Part shown: in pieces, positions 1-5,406 of the stretch | Layout: each line of letters begins with the position of its first letter | Position numbering within the stretch: the stretch's first letter is position 1 | Program-made: the position numbers and the translations under genes | Source of the DNA: Candidatus Martarchaeota archaeon | GTDB taxonomy: Archaea > Micrarchaeota > Micrarchaeia > Micrarchaeales > CABMGC01 | Assembly (NCBI GenBank): GCA_023379075.1 | Contig: JAMCSO010000050.1 | Span: 1 to 5,407 of the forward strand | Direction of reading: 5' to 3' | Length of the DNA: 5,407 bases | Notes under the pieces: generated by a model | What the model was told of the DNA's origin: nothing | Databases searched by the model: none | What the model saw: the letters and a program-made list of their open reading frames with translations, nothing else

Positions 1-1
1 T

Positions 2-802
2 GGTTTATTCTCTTATGCAAACCTTAGCAAGAATCTAATACAGAATATTGATTTTATTATCGGAACATTTAATTATTATCCTGCAATCTCAGAATGGGAA
101 ACGGGAATCTTGTTTATAATAGGCATGTTGTCAGTGGTCTTGGTCAAGAAGCTGAGGCATGCACTCGGATATCTTGCATTGCCGATTCTCGCATATCTTC
201 TCTTTTATTCTGCATTCTACGCCGGTTCAGTGGGATTTGGGGTTGATGTAAGGTTTATGCTTGAGATAATTCCATTTTTGATAATTGCTGCTGGAGTAGG
301 GATAAGGATAATCGAGAAGTTGGCGATTTATGCATATTCCAAAGTTGGCAAGAGCAAAAAAATTAGATATGTTATTACAATAATTATATTAATTGGATTT
401 ATAGGATATCCATTCTCGACAGTATATCCAAGTCTAACTCTGCGTCCAAGCCAAATGGCGCAGGAAGCATTTCCATTCAGTGCCACAAGCTTCATTTATC
501 AGAACTATGCGAAAGTGCCGCAAAATTGTCTGGTCTTCTCGTTCACTCCGGAGATGTGGCAGGAACTTAACCGAAGTTCTGCTGAGATTGGCTATTTAGA
601 AGGTGCAAACAACACCATCAGAAAGAGCATTGAGAATTACGGCTGCTTTGTATTTGATTATGGGTATTGGTGCACAATTCAGCCATATCATTCCACTCTT
701 TGCTCACAGATAATTAACAGTTATAATCTCTCAGTGATTGCAACTGAAAGATCGGATAATGGAGTGAACTTTTCATTGTATAAAATAGTTAATTATAAGT
801 GA
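2..802 (+). CDS. Membrane glycosyltransferase, GT39/PMT-like, C-terminal part (5' end outside window)
   Basis: The frame is open from the left edge to the TGA at 800-802, so the 266 residues seen are the C-terminal part of a longer protein; the TTG at 110 is internal and not a real start. Hydrophobic segments lie at about residues 36-48, 55-75, 85-104 and 123-142, followed by a roughly 120-residue soluble domain with four cysteines, probably on the outer face. The stretch DVRFMLEIIPFLIIAAG resembles the R-(Y/F)-(M/L)-L-x-I-x-P-F-L segment near the end of the membrane region in GT39/PMT/ArnT-type enzymes, which move sugars from a polyprenyl-phosphate donor to protein or lipid. The catalytic N-terminal loops are not in the window, so donor and acceptor cannot be told. 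An AglB-type oligosaccharyltransferase is less likely: its WWDYG motif is not seen, though its usual site would be worth checking upstream. The next gene starts 4 nt after the stop, which suggests co-transcription. The family call is moderate; membrane protein is certain. Confidence 0.7.
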   Translation, partial: GLFSYANLSKNLIQNIDFIIGTFNYYPAISEWETGILFIIGMLSVVLVKKLRHALGYLALPILAYLLFYSAFYAGSVGFGVDVRFMLEIIPFLIIAAGVGIRIIEKLAIYAYSKVGKSKKIRYVITIIILIGFIGYPFSTVYPSLTLRPSQMAQEAFPFSATSFIYQNYAKVPQNCLVFSFTPEMWQELNRSSAEIGYLEGANNTIRKSIENYGCFVFDYGYWCTIQPYHSTLCSQIINSYNLSVIATERSDNGVNFSLYKIVNYK

Positions 803-803
803 T
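799..803 (+). promoter_or_regulatory. GTGAT ribosome binding site overlapping the upstream stop
   Basis: GTGAT matches the complement of the conserved archaeal 16S 3' end (ATCACCTCC). It overlaps the TGA stop at 800-802 and leaves 3 nt before the ATG at 807. The same motif with a 4-nt gap precedes the ATG at 3985 on the other strand, so this spacing supports the start at 807 over the in-frame ATG at 813. It also suggests translational coupling with the upstream gene. Confidence 0.5.
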
Positions 804-806
804 TCG

Positions 807-1595
807 ATGAGAATGTGCCTGCTTGCAGTATTATTTCTTTGTGTGGCTTCGCAAGCATATGCAGGGACAGTCTCATTAACTGGAACATGTAGTTATACAA
901 CTGGAAACCCTTACGTCAACTTTACATTATCAAATAACGGCAATGAGGCAGCAACAAATATCAATGTTGCTGCAGACCTTTCTGGAGCTCTAGTAAGAGA
1001 TAAGAATTATTATATAGGATTGCTAGGAAGCAACTCCCTCGCAAGTATGTCTTTTGATCTCGCACCTATAGGAATTGGTGGCTATGCTGGCTACTTTAAT
1101 GTTTCATACGACCAAGGCGGAACGGTTGAGGACTCGGTATTCCCATGTATGTTTTATTTCGGCAAAGAGACGCACGGCAGATTAGTAATGAATAATACTG
1201 TTAGAGAAAATGGAAACGTTGCGAATGTTGACGTTAGCGTTGCAAACCCTACAGGTAGCGATACCCAGATTATGTTGCAGATCATACTGCCAGAAGGCGT
1301 TGTTACCCAGGTGGAAGAGTATTCTGGAGCTATGATTAATGCTGATAGCAGCAAGAACTTCACTTTTGAGCTTGATGGGGTCTCACCTGGGGCGTCTGAT
1401 ACTGGATTTATAATACTTTCTTATGAGAACCAGAGCTACCACTTCTCATCCATATCAAGTTTTGTAGTAAAAGGAAACGCTACGACTTCAAAGAGCAGTG
1501 GTATCTCACTCCTTCCGTTTTATCTCTTCTCTTCTCTCGCAATAATACTCTTTGCCTTAATACTAAGGATCATCATTAGAGACATTTTAAGGTGA
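807..1595 (+). CDS. Secreted surface protein with two beta-sandwich-like domains and a C-terminal membrane anchor
   Basis: A 262-residue protein of no recognised named family. Residues 1-19 form a signal peptide with a short n-region (MRM), a hydrophobic core and an AYA|G cleavage site. Two beta-rich halves follow, at about 21-115 and 120-222. The phrases NFTLSNNGNEAATNINV and VDVSVANPTGSDTQ are typical of CARDB/COG1361-like Ig-fold domains of archaeal surface proteins. Cys28 and Cys114 lie in the first half and could pair. Six N-X-S/T sequons are present (Asn38, 98, 129, 184, 208, 224), so N-glycosylation is plausible. A transmembrane helix lies at about 235-257, then a basic tail ending RDILR, giving a type I topology with the bulk outside. 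It follows the membrane glycosyltransferase by 4 nt and could be its substrate or accessory, which is inference. The last two codons, AGG and the TGA stop, are the start of the inverted-repeat arm at 1590-1603. Gene call firm; function unknown. Confidence 0.85.
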   Translation: MRMCLLAVLFLCVASQAYAGTVSLTGTCSYTTGNPYVNFTLSNNGNEAATNINVAADLSGALVRDKNYYIGLLGSNSLASMSFDLAPIGIGGYAGYFNVSYDQGGTVEDSVFPCMFYFGKETHGRLVMNNTVRENGNVANVDVSVANPTGSDTQIMLQIILPEGVVTQVEEYSGAMINADSSKNFTFELDGVSPGASDTGFIILSYENQSYHFSSISSFVVKGNATTSKSSGISLLPFYLFSSLAIILFALILRIIIRDILR

Positions 1596-1667
1596 CATCC
1601 TCCCACCCATAAGTGGCGTGGGATTTCATGCTCACGTTGTTAAAATAGATTGTGGAGGATGTCACCT
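1590..1667. mobile_element. 78-bp palindromic element, probable IS200/IS605-type end remnant or derived MITE
   Basis: Arms AGGTGACATCCTCC (1590-1603) and GGAGGATGTCACCT (1654-1667) are perfect 14-bp inverted repeats around a 50-nt centre. A second hairpin, at 1601-1623, is nested against the left arm. Read on the minus strand, an ATCCCAC...GTGGGAGGATGTCA layout, preceded by CGTGAGCATGAA, resembles from memory the conserved 3' end of many TnpB (IS605/IS1341-type) elements, where a GC-rich hairpin is followed by GGATGTCA at the right end. No transposase or tnpB reading frame is present, so at most a solo end or a short non-autonomous derivative remains. The element contains the end of the plus-strand gene (AGG TGA) and the last nine codons or so of the minus-strand radical SAM gene. 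The palindrome is certain; the transposon origin is a similarity judged by eye. A bidirectional terminator is the main alternative. Confidence 0.5.
1601..1623 (-). terminator. GC-rich hairpin between convergent genes (transposon-end hairpin or terminator)
   Basis: TCCCACCCA (1601-1609) pairs with TGG (1614-1616) and GTGGGA (1618-1623), leaving a TAAG loop and one bulged C at 1617. The stem is nine base pairs, mostly G-C. On the plus strand it is followed by only three T residues, so it is a poor intrinsic terminator by itself, although it sits just downstream of both converging stop codons. The nested 14-bp long-range repeat competes with it for bases 1601-1603. Confidence 0.35.
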
Positions 1668-2707
1668 ATGATTGATTGATAGGCTTCGCACGCTGTCCAA
1701 TTTTCAGGGTCTTTGCCTTTCTTTATCTCGGACCTTGCTTGGTCAGCCGCTCTGGAGTGCCATATTTTAGATAGATCGTAATCGACATCCCTGACGTTTC
1801 CTATCTTTCTATTCCACATTATTGAAGGAAAAACATTCCCATAGCTGTCCAGAAACAATGAAGCATCCATGCTTCTGCTCTTTGTAGGAGCCTTTCCTGT
1901 TTCCGAGTACTTTTCCAGGCCTTTTAAGAACGCATTCTCTATCAATGGTATCGCTCCGATCTCAGCCTTTCTCTTCTCCCTTATCTGTCTTATTTCTTTC
2001 GCAACTTCTGCCTGTCCGGGCTTGATTCCAAGGTCTGAGTTTGAGTAATAAATGTCTGATACCTGGCCGAGATTGATGTGAAAATCGTTATATGTTATTG
2101 AGGGTATTTCCTCCCTTACGGAATTGAATGTTTTCTCGAACATTCCCTGATTAAACTTGCTTAGAGTATAGCCAAAAACAAAAAAGAGATTTGAATGTTC
2201 TAATTTAAGTTCCTCAAGCATCCTGAATACATTTATGGCCTTATCATAGTTTCCTTTAACTCCGCGTATCTTATCATGCAGTTCCCTGTATCCATCAAGG
2301 CTGACAGTTATTGAGAGTTTTGGGATCCCAAGATCAAGGATCCTGGATATCTGCCCTTTGATCATATTGATATTGCATAGTGAGTTTGTAGGCATGGTAA
2401 ATAAGTATGGCTTTGAGGTCTCGTTGAATGCCCGTATTATCTCAACCAGATCTTTTCTTAGGAATGGCTCGCCTCCAGTAATCTCTATCCATCTAAAGCT
2501 CTTATTCCTATCTGCAAACTTCTTGATCTCGTCAAGCAAGAGCTCATTTGAGGGCTTAATCTGCCATATGTTGCAAGTTGCGCATCTCGACTGGCAGGAA
2601 TAGGTTATTGAGAAGGTTAGCTTGTATGGAGCCTTGAGCATAGAGATGTTGCTCCTTATTGCAGGTATTGCTAAAGATAAAAGGCGATCTATGTTTGACA
2701 TTCTCAT
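1640..2707 (-). CDS. Radical SAM protein with degenerate SPASM/twitch-like C-terminus
   Basis: A 355-residue protein. The radical SAM core carries CX3CX2C at Cys38, Cys42 and Cys45 (YSCQSRCATCNIW), which holds the [4Fe-4S] cluster that cleaves S-adenosylmethionine. The SAM-binding GGEP is at 78-81, and SLDGYRELHDKIRG is at 136-149, as in MoaA/PqqE-like SPASM proteins. The tail has the family layout D-x-x-G-N-V-x-P ... IGNVRD ... L-x-x-IW ... WTACEAYQ, but usual cysteine sites hold other residues: Ser295 after Pro294, and Asn337 before the Trp; of the tail only Cys340 remains. An auxiliary cluster with full cysteine ligation therefore looks unlikely. Substrate unknown; peptide, lipid or sugar modification are all open. 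The outer ATG (2705-2707) is listed; the inner ATG at 2699-2701 is a real rival, because AAAAGG sits 7 nt before it and touches the outer one. The last codons (GDILHNLF) fall in or just beyond the palindromic arm, so the C-terminus may be altered. The gene is divergent from the glycosyltransferase at 2744. Confidence 0.85.
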   Translation of the reverse strand: MRMSNIDRLLSLAIPAIRSNISMLKAPYKLTFSITYSCQSRCATCNIWQIKPSNELLLDEIKKFADRNKSFRWIEITGGEPFLRKDLVEIIRAFNETSKPYLFTMPTNSLCNINMIKGQISRILDLGIPKLSITVSLDGYRELHDKIRGVKGNYDKAINVFRMLEELKLEHSNLFFVFGYTLSKFNQGMFEKTFNSVREEIPSITYNDFHINLGQVSDIYYSNSDLGIKPGQAEVAKEIRQIREKRKAEIGAIPLIENAFLKGLEKYSETGKAPTKSRSMDASLFLDSYGNVFPSIMWNRKIGNVRDVDYDLSKIWHSRAADQARSEIKKGKDPENWTACEAYQSIIGDILHNLF

Positions 2708-2743
2708 ACCTTTTGATGTTTGATATAACTTCTATTAATCTTT
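2708..2743. promoter_or_regulatory. Divergent promoter region between radical SAM and glycosyltransferase genes
   Basis: Thirty-six AT-rich bases separate two divergent starts, so both promoters must sit here or reach into the coding ends. ATATAA at 2723-2728 reads TTATAT on the minus strand. An archaeal TATA box there would place minus-strand transcription near 2699-2701, on the inner ATG of the radical SAM gene, giving a leaderless message. For the plus strand, the same box would start transcription near 2750, and TTTATGG at 2741-2747 near 2770; both fit the downstream ATG at 2774 better than the ATG at 2744. These are assignments by eye. Confidence 0.35.
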
Positions 2744-3463
2744 ATGGAGAAGTCATATTTAAATTGTGTTTTGATGGCTTTAAATAAAGGCATTATTGAA
2801 GTTTCAGTTGTGATCCCAACGCTTAATGAAGAGCAGAACATCAAGAAGACGATTGATGGAGTCTCGCTCCAGCTTTGCAAAGTGTCACATGAGATAATAG
2901 TTGTTGATGGTTACTCGAATGACAGAACTGTTGCAATAGCAAGAGAAAATGGCGCCATTGTGCTTTTTGATGATATAGGCAAGGGATCTGCCCTTATAAA
3001 AGGATTCATGAATGCTCGAGGAGCCATTATAATCTCAATGGATGCAGATTTATCAAATAGGCCAATCGAACTTCGATCGCTTATCGCAAGCATAAGGTCT
3101 GGCTATGATATAGCCATGGGGTCAAGATTTATAAAGGGAGGAAGATCCGACGACATATCGGTAATTAGGCACGCAGGTAACAAGTTTTTTGTATTTTTGG
3201 TAAATGTTATCTTTGGCTCTGAATATACTGACCTGTGCTATGGATATAGGGGTTTTAGGAGAGAGATTCTTAAGGACCTTGAGCTAAAAGAGATGGGATT
3301 TGGAATAGAGGCCGAGATCAGCATAAAGGCAACAAAGAAGCAACTTAAGACAGTAGAAGTTCCGAGCTATGAAAAGAGACGGGCAGGTGGCGAGCCTAAA
3401 CTGAGAACAATACATGATGGAGCAAGAATCCTTAATACAATAATAAAGAATATCTGGGTCTGA
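2744..3463 (+). CDS. Family 2 glycosyltransferase, dolichol-phosphate-sugar-synthase-like
   Basis: A 239-residue soluble GT-A fold enzyme that should transfer a sugar from a nucleotide-sugar donor, probably to a polyprenyl phosphate at the inner membrane face. Motifs in order: SVVIPTLNEEQNI at 21-33, where the nucleotide binds; VDGYSNDRT at 54-62, a variant of the usual DDGS-D-T; the metal-binding D-x-D in MDADLSN (Asp100, Asp102); MGSRFIKGG at 125-133; GYRGFRREIL at 167-176; GFGIEAEIS at 185-193; and the basic YEKRRAGGEPKLR tail motif at 209-221 common in archaeal DPM1/DPG-synthase-like proteins. There are no transmembrane helices, so it lacks the membrane extension of some relatives. Donor sugar and acceptor are not readable from the sequence. 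The ATG at 2774 (MALNKGIIEVSVV) is a good alternative start: it leaves the usual short N-terminus, and the TATA-like sequences fit it better. No Shine-Dalgarno is visible at either. It could supply lipid-linked sugar to a membrane transferase like the one at the left edge (inference). Confidence 0.88.
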   Translation: MEKSYLNCVLMALNKGIIEVSVVIPTLNEEQNIKKTIDGVSLQLCKVSHEIIVVDGYSNDRTVAIARENGAIVLFDDIGKGSALIKGFMNARGAIIISMDADLSNRPIELRSLIASIRSGYDIAMGSRFIKGGRSDDISVIRHAGNKFFVFLVNVIFGSEYTDLCYGYRGFRREILKDLELKEMGFGIEAEISIKATKKQLKTVEVPSYEKRRAGGEPKLRTIHDGARILNTIIKNIWV

Positions 3464-3985
3464 TTATTGTTTGCTTTGGCAGTTTGCCATAGCATCCTTA
3501 AGCACTGCCAAGACAGTGCTATTTGGATAGGCTCCAAGATTTGAATCGGCTAAGAAGGATACAGTGCAGAGGGTATTTTCTGAGAGAGATGTTAAAGAGT
3601 AATATGTCTGGTTATGCAAGAGTCCATAATTTCCGGTCTCATTTGGGCCAAAACCACTTATGATGCCTGAAGAAGAGTTAAACGAGGATTTAACATTGCC
3701 AAATGCGCTAAGTGCCGAAGATGAATTTATATATGAGATTTTACGAGATACTAGAAGATATGCGCCCAACTGATAATTGATAAAGTTTCCACTTATAAAC
3801 CCTTTAGATATTCCTTTGGCTGTGTCATTTGGTGTCAATTTATATGAAGAGACCATTGTGAATTTGGGGAGAGTGCTGTTTATGGTTTTTGCAGGAGATA
3901 AAGCAGGATTATTCAGGTAATAGTAAACTACTAACCCAACGAGTACCATTATGATAAGAGAGATATAAGCAATTTTTTTATTCAT
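3464..3985 (-). CDS. Small N-terminally anchored extracytoplasmic protein, family unknown
   Basis: A 173-residue protein with a lysine-containing start (MNKK), one hydrophobic helix at about 5-24 and a soluble remainder presumed to face outward. The outer part has seven N-X-S/T sequons (Asn36, 53, 87, 103, 115, 125, 155) and two cysteines, Cys140 and Cys169, that could form a disulfide. It is rich in Ser, Asn, Tyr and Gly. No known family is recognised. The start at 3985 is chosen because GTGAT lies 4 nt upstream; extending to an ATG at 4024 would add a non-hydrophobic leader and overlap the upstream gene's end by 31 bases. It begins 8 nt after the stop of the large cysteine-rich surface protein and is very likely in its operon, so it may help anchor or assemble that protein (inference). 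Its TAA stop directly abuts the TGA of the converging glycosyltransferase gene. Confidence 0.78.
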   Translation of the reverse strand: MNKKIAYISLIIMVLVGLVVYYYLNNPALSPAKTINSTLPKFTMVSSYKLTPNDTAKGISKGFISGNFINYQLGAYLLVSRKISYINSSSALSAFGNVKSSFNSSSGIISGFGPNETGNYGLLHNQTYYSLTSLSENTLCTVSFLADSNLGAYPNSTVLAVLKDAMANCQSKQ

Positions 3986-3989
3986 ATGT

Positions 3990-3994
3990 ATCAC
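3990..3994 (-). promoter_or_regulatory. GTGAT ribosome binding site overlapping the upstream TAG
   Basis: On the minus strand the order is TAG stop (3996-3994), GTGAT (3994-3990), ACAT, then ATG (3985-3983). The G of the stop codon is the first base of the motif. This mirrors the arrangement at 799-807, supports the start at 3985 and suggests translational coupling in this gene pair. Confidence 0.5.
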
Positions 3995-5406
3995 TAGTTG
4001 CATGGAGATGGGCTGTTGGAACATGATCCAGTGTCTATCCCATCAGTACAATCATATCCTGTATTGCAATCTAACCCTGTGCTGGTGCATGTTGAGCTTG
4101 AGGAGCATGGTCCGCCAACCAATACTGCATATGAGATAGTGGTTGTTGTTGATGAGGTTGAAGATGAACTCCCTGTAGTAGTTGTTGAAGGAGAAGTAGA
4201 TGTTGAAGAGCATAGGAATGATCCAGAGCAGTCATAGTAAGTGCCTTGGTAGCATTGGCAATAAGTATAATCAGTCTGTGGTGAAGTCCCTGCGCTGTTG
4301 CATTCGGGAGCAGGGCCTCCTGGAAGCTGCACACATGTCCAATCGTAGTAAGGATTCCCTTGGTTGCAGTTGTAGACCTGATCTGTGCATGCGATGTTAG
4401 CTAATGAACCGGAGCAGGCAGAGCCAGTATCGGGGTAGCAGGTTCCATAAGAATAACCACTGGGAGGCTCTCCTGTGGTCTGAGAATATTCTGAGGTACA
4501 TGTTGGATTCGTGAATAAGGTTAATTGAGGAGCAGAGTAGCCTGTGTTTGGACCGTTGTACTGAGAAGCAGTATAAGAGCAATACAGCATGGTTGTAGTT
4601 GATCCAGAAGAGGTTGTTGATGCAGTAGAGCTAGTCGTCGTGGTTGTTGTTGATGTTGTTGAGGTAGTTGTTACAGGATTTACAGTAATTGTTGATATTG
4701 AGGATGTGGCGGTCTCTCCAACATTATCTTTAATTGTTATATAGTAGGTAAATGTGCCTGTTGATCCTCCAGACACAGTATAAGTTGGGGATGTTCCGCC
4801 AGATATTGCAATTCCGCTTCCAGAAGTATCATTATACCATTGGTAAGTGTATGGAGATGTTCCGCCAGATATACTCGAAGATAACGTTGTAGCTTGACCT
4901 TGCAGCATTGTCGATGAGGTGGGAGATATTGAGACAGAAGGTTGGGGATTTACTGTTATTCCTGCACTTGTTCCTGAAACTGTTTCGCCTACATTGTCCC
5001 TTGCAGTACCTGTGAAGGTGAATGTGCAGCCCTCATCGGAGGTTGTTGGAGTGAAGGTGAAGTAGGAGGATGTTCCAAGACCTGTAGGTGCTGAGCATGA
5101 ACCAAATATCACATTAGAGACCCATGAGTATGTATATGGAAGAGTTCCTCCAGATACATTCATAATAACTGGTGTAGATTGGCCATAGTCGATTGTGACT
5201 GGAGAAGATGGAGATATTGGTGAAGTTAATGATAATGGCTTACTTACAGTTATTCCAGATGTTGTACTTGATACTGCATTATTCACACTGTCCTTGACTG
5301 TTCCAGTAAAGGTGAATGTGCAGCCCTCATCGGAGGTTGTTGGAGTGAAGGTGAAGTAGGAGGATGTTCCAAGACCTGTAGGTGCTGAGCATGAACCGCT
5401 CGTAAC
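3994..5406 (-). CDS. Large secreted modular protein: Ig/PKD-like repeats, mucin-like linkers, Cys-rich C-terminus (N-terminus outside window)
   Basis: The frame stays open from the TAG at 3994-3996 to the right edge, giving 470 visible residues; the ATG at 5284-5286 lies inside a repeat and is not the start. Modules in protein order: the end of one Ig/PKD-like domain (5406 to about 5233); a complete one (about 5232-4945) with SGGTLPYTYSW; another (about 4944-4675) with SGGTSPYTYQW and KDNVGETA; a Thr/Ser linker (4671-4591); a domain with 12 cysteines (4581-4210); a second Ser/Thr linker (4211-4135); and a tail with 6 cysteines spaced C-x5-C-x6-C-x5-C-x8-C-x6-C, ending one residue after the last. 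The first two Ig-like units each add a Cys pair inside an identical GSCSAPTGLGTSS...DEGC segment. All counts are even, which fits disulfides formed outside the cell. There is no C-terminal membrane helix, so any anchor is N-terminal or by partners. SGGT-x-PYTY-W repeats are common in adhesion-type surface proteins; binding or adhesion is inference. The small anchored protein follows in the same operon. Confidence 0.85.
   Translation of the reverse strand, partial: VTSGSCSAPTGLGTSSYFTFTPTTSDEGCTFTFTGTVKDSVNNAVSSTTSGITVSKPLSLTSPISPSSPVTIDYGQSTPVIMNVSGGTLPYTYSWVSNVIFGSCSAPTGLGTSSYFTFTPTTSDEGCTFTFTGTARDNVGETVSGTSAGITVNPQPSVSISPTSSTMLQGQATTLSSSISGGTSPYTYQWYNDTSGSGIAISGGTSPTYTVSGGSTGTFTYYITIKDNVGETATSSISTITVNPVTTTSTTSTTTTTTSSTASTTSSGSTTTMLYCSYTASQYNGPNTGYSAPQLTLFTNPTCTSEYSQTTGEPPSGYSYGTCYPDTGSACSGSLANIACTDQVYNCNQGNPYYDWTCVQLPGGPAPECNSAGTSPQTDYTYCQCYQGTYYDCSGSFLCSSTSTSPSTTTTGSSSSTSSTTTTISYAVLVGGPCSSSSTCTSTGLDCNTGYDCTDGIDTGSCSNSPSPCN
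4135..4211 (-). repeat. Low-complexity Ser/Thr linker 2
   Basis: About 25 codons of Ser and Thr with single Pro and Gly residues (STSTSPSTTTTGSSSS and following), joining the 12-Cys domain to the 6-Cys tail. Codon pattern is less uniform than in the first linker. Confidence 0.8.
4591..4671 (-). repeat. Low-complexity Thr/Ser linker 1
   Basis: About 27 codons of almost only Thr and Ser (VTTTSTTSTTTT and following), joining the Ig-like units to the 12-Cys domain. It reads as GTTGTT/GTAGTT-rich DNA on the plus strand. Such linkers are usually extended and often O-glycosylated; slippage could change its length between strains. Confidence 0.85.
4790..4872. repeat. Two 17-bp direct repeats coding for ISGGTS
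   Basis: GATGTTCCGCCAGATAT occurs at 4790-4806 and again at 4856-4872, 66 bp (22 codons) apart and in frame. Both copies encode the ISGGTS turn in the third Ig/PKD-like unit, once before PYTYQW and once before PTYTV. Confidence 0.85.
5015..5103. repeat. 89-bp perfect direct repeat, copy 1
   Basis: Identical at every base to 5309-5397, offset by 294 bp, which is exactly 98 codons. It encodes most of the Cys-pair segment (GSCSAPTGLG to TFTF) of an Ig/PKD-like unit. Flanks diverge at both ends: g versus a on the left, a versus g on the right. Confidence 0.95.
5309..5397. repeat. 89-bp perfect direct repeat, copy 2
   Basis: Second copy of the 5015-5103 sequence, in the same reading frame of the surface protein gene. 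It lies close to the right edge, so more copies may follow outside the window. Confidence 0.95.

Noticed and set aside
110..112. TTG as the start of the left-edge membrane protein
   Set aside because: The frame is open to the window edge, and the TTG lies inside a hydrophobic segment.
602..680. AglB oligosaccharyltransferase motif in the left-edge protein (FDYGYW)
   Set aside because: It is in the soluble tail and lacks the WWDYG sequence, so it was not taken as the catalytic motif.
1154..1363. 69-codon open frame opposite the surface protein gene
   Set aside because: Antisense to a convincing gene, with no family likeness or ribosome site.
2358..3093. Short open frames opposite the radical SAM gene (2358-2603) and the glycosyltransferase gene (2911-3093)
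   Set aside because: They mirror conserved coding motifs of the true genes and have no independent support.
3986..4024. Longer N-terminus for the small anchored protein, from an ATG at 4024
   Set aside because: It would overlap the upstream gene and put a poor leader before a good signal-anchor; the GTGAT site supports the ATG at 3985.
3998..4582. Several 60-90 codon open frames on both strands within the Cys-rich and linker region
   Set aside because: Low-complexity Ser/Thr codons leave other frames open by composition; none has recognisable domains or a start signal, and the surface protein frame explains the region.
5284..5286. ATG as the start of the large surface protein
   Set aside because: The frame stays open beyond it to the right edge and that upstream part encodes another copy of the Ig-like Cys-pair segment, so this Met is internal.
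5015..5397. CRISPR or tandem regulatory repeat
   Set aside because: The copies are in frame in a protein-coding repeat with a 98-codon period, and there are only two in view.
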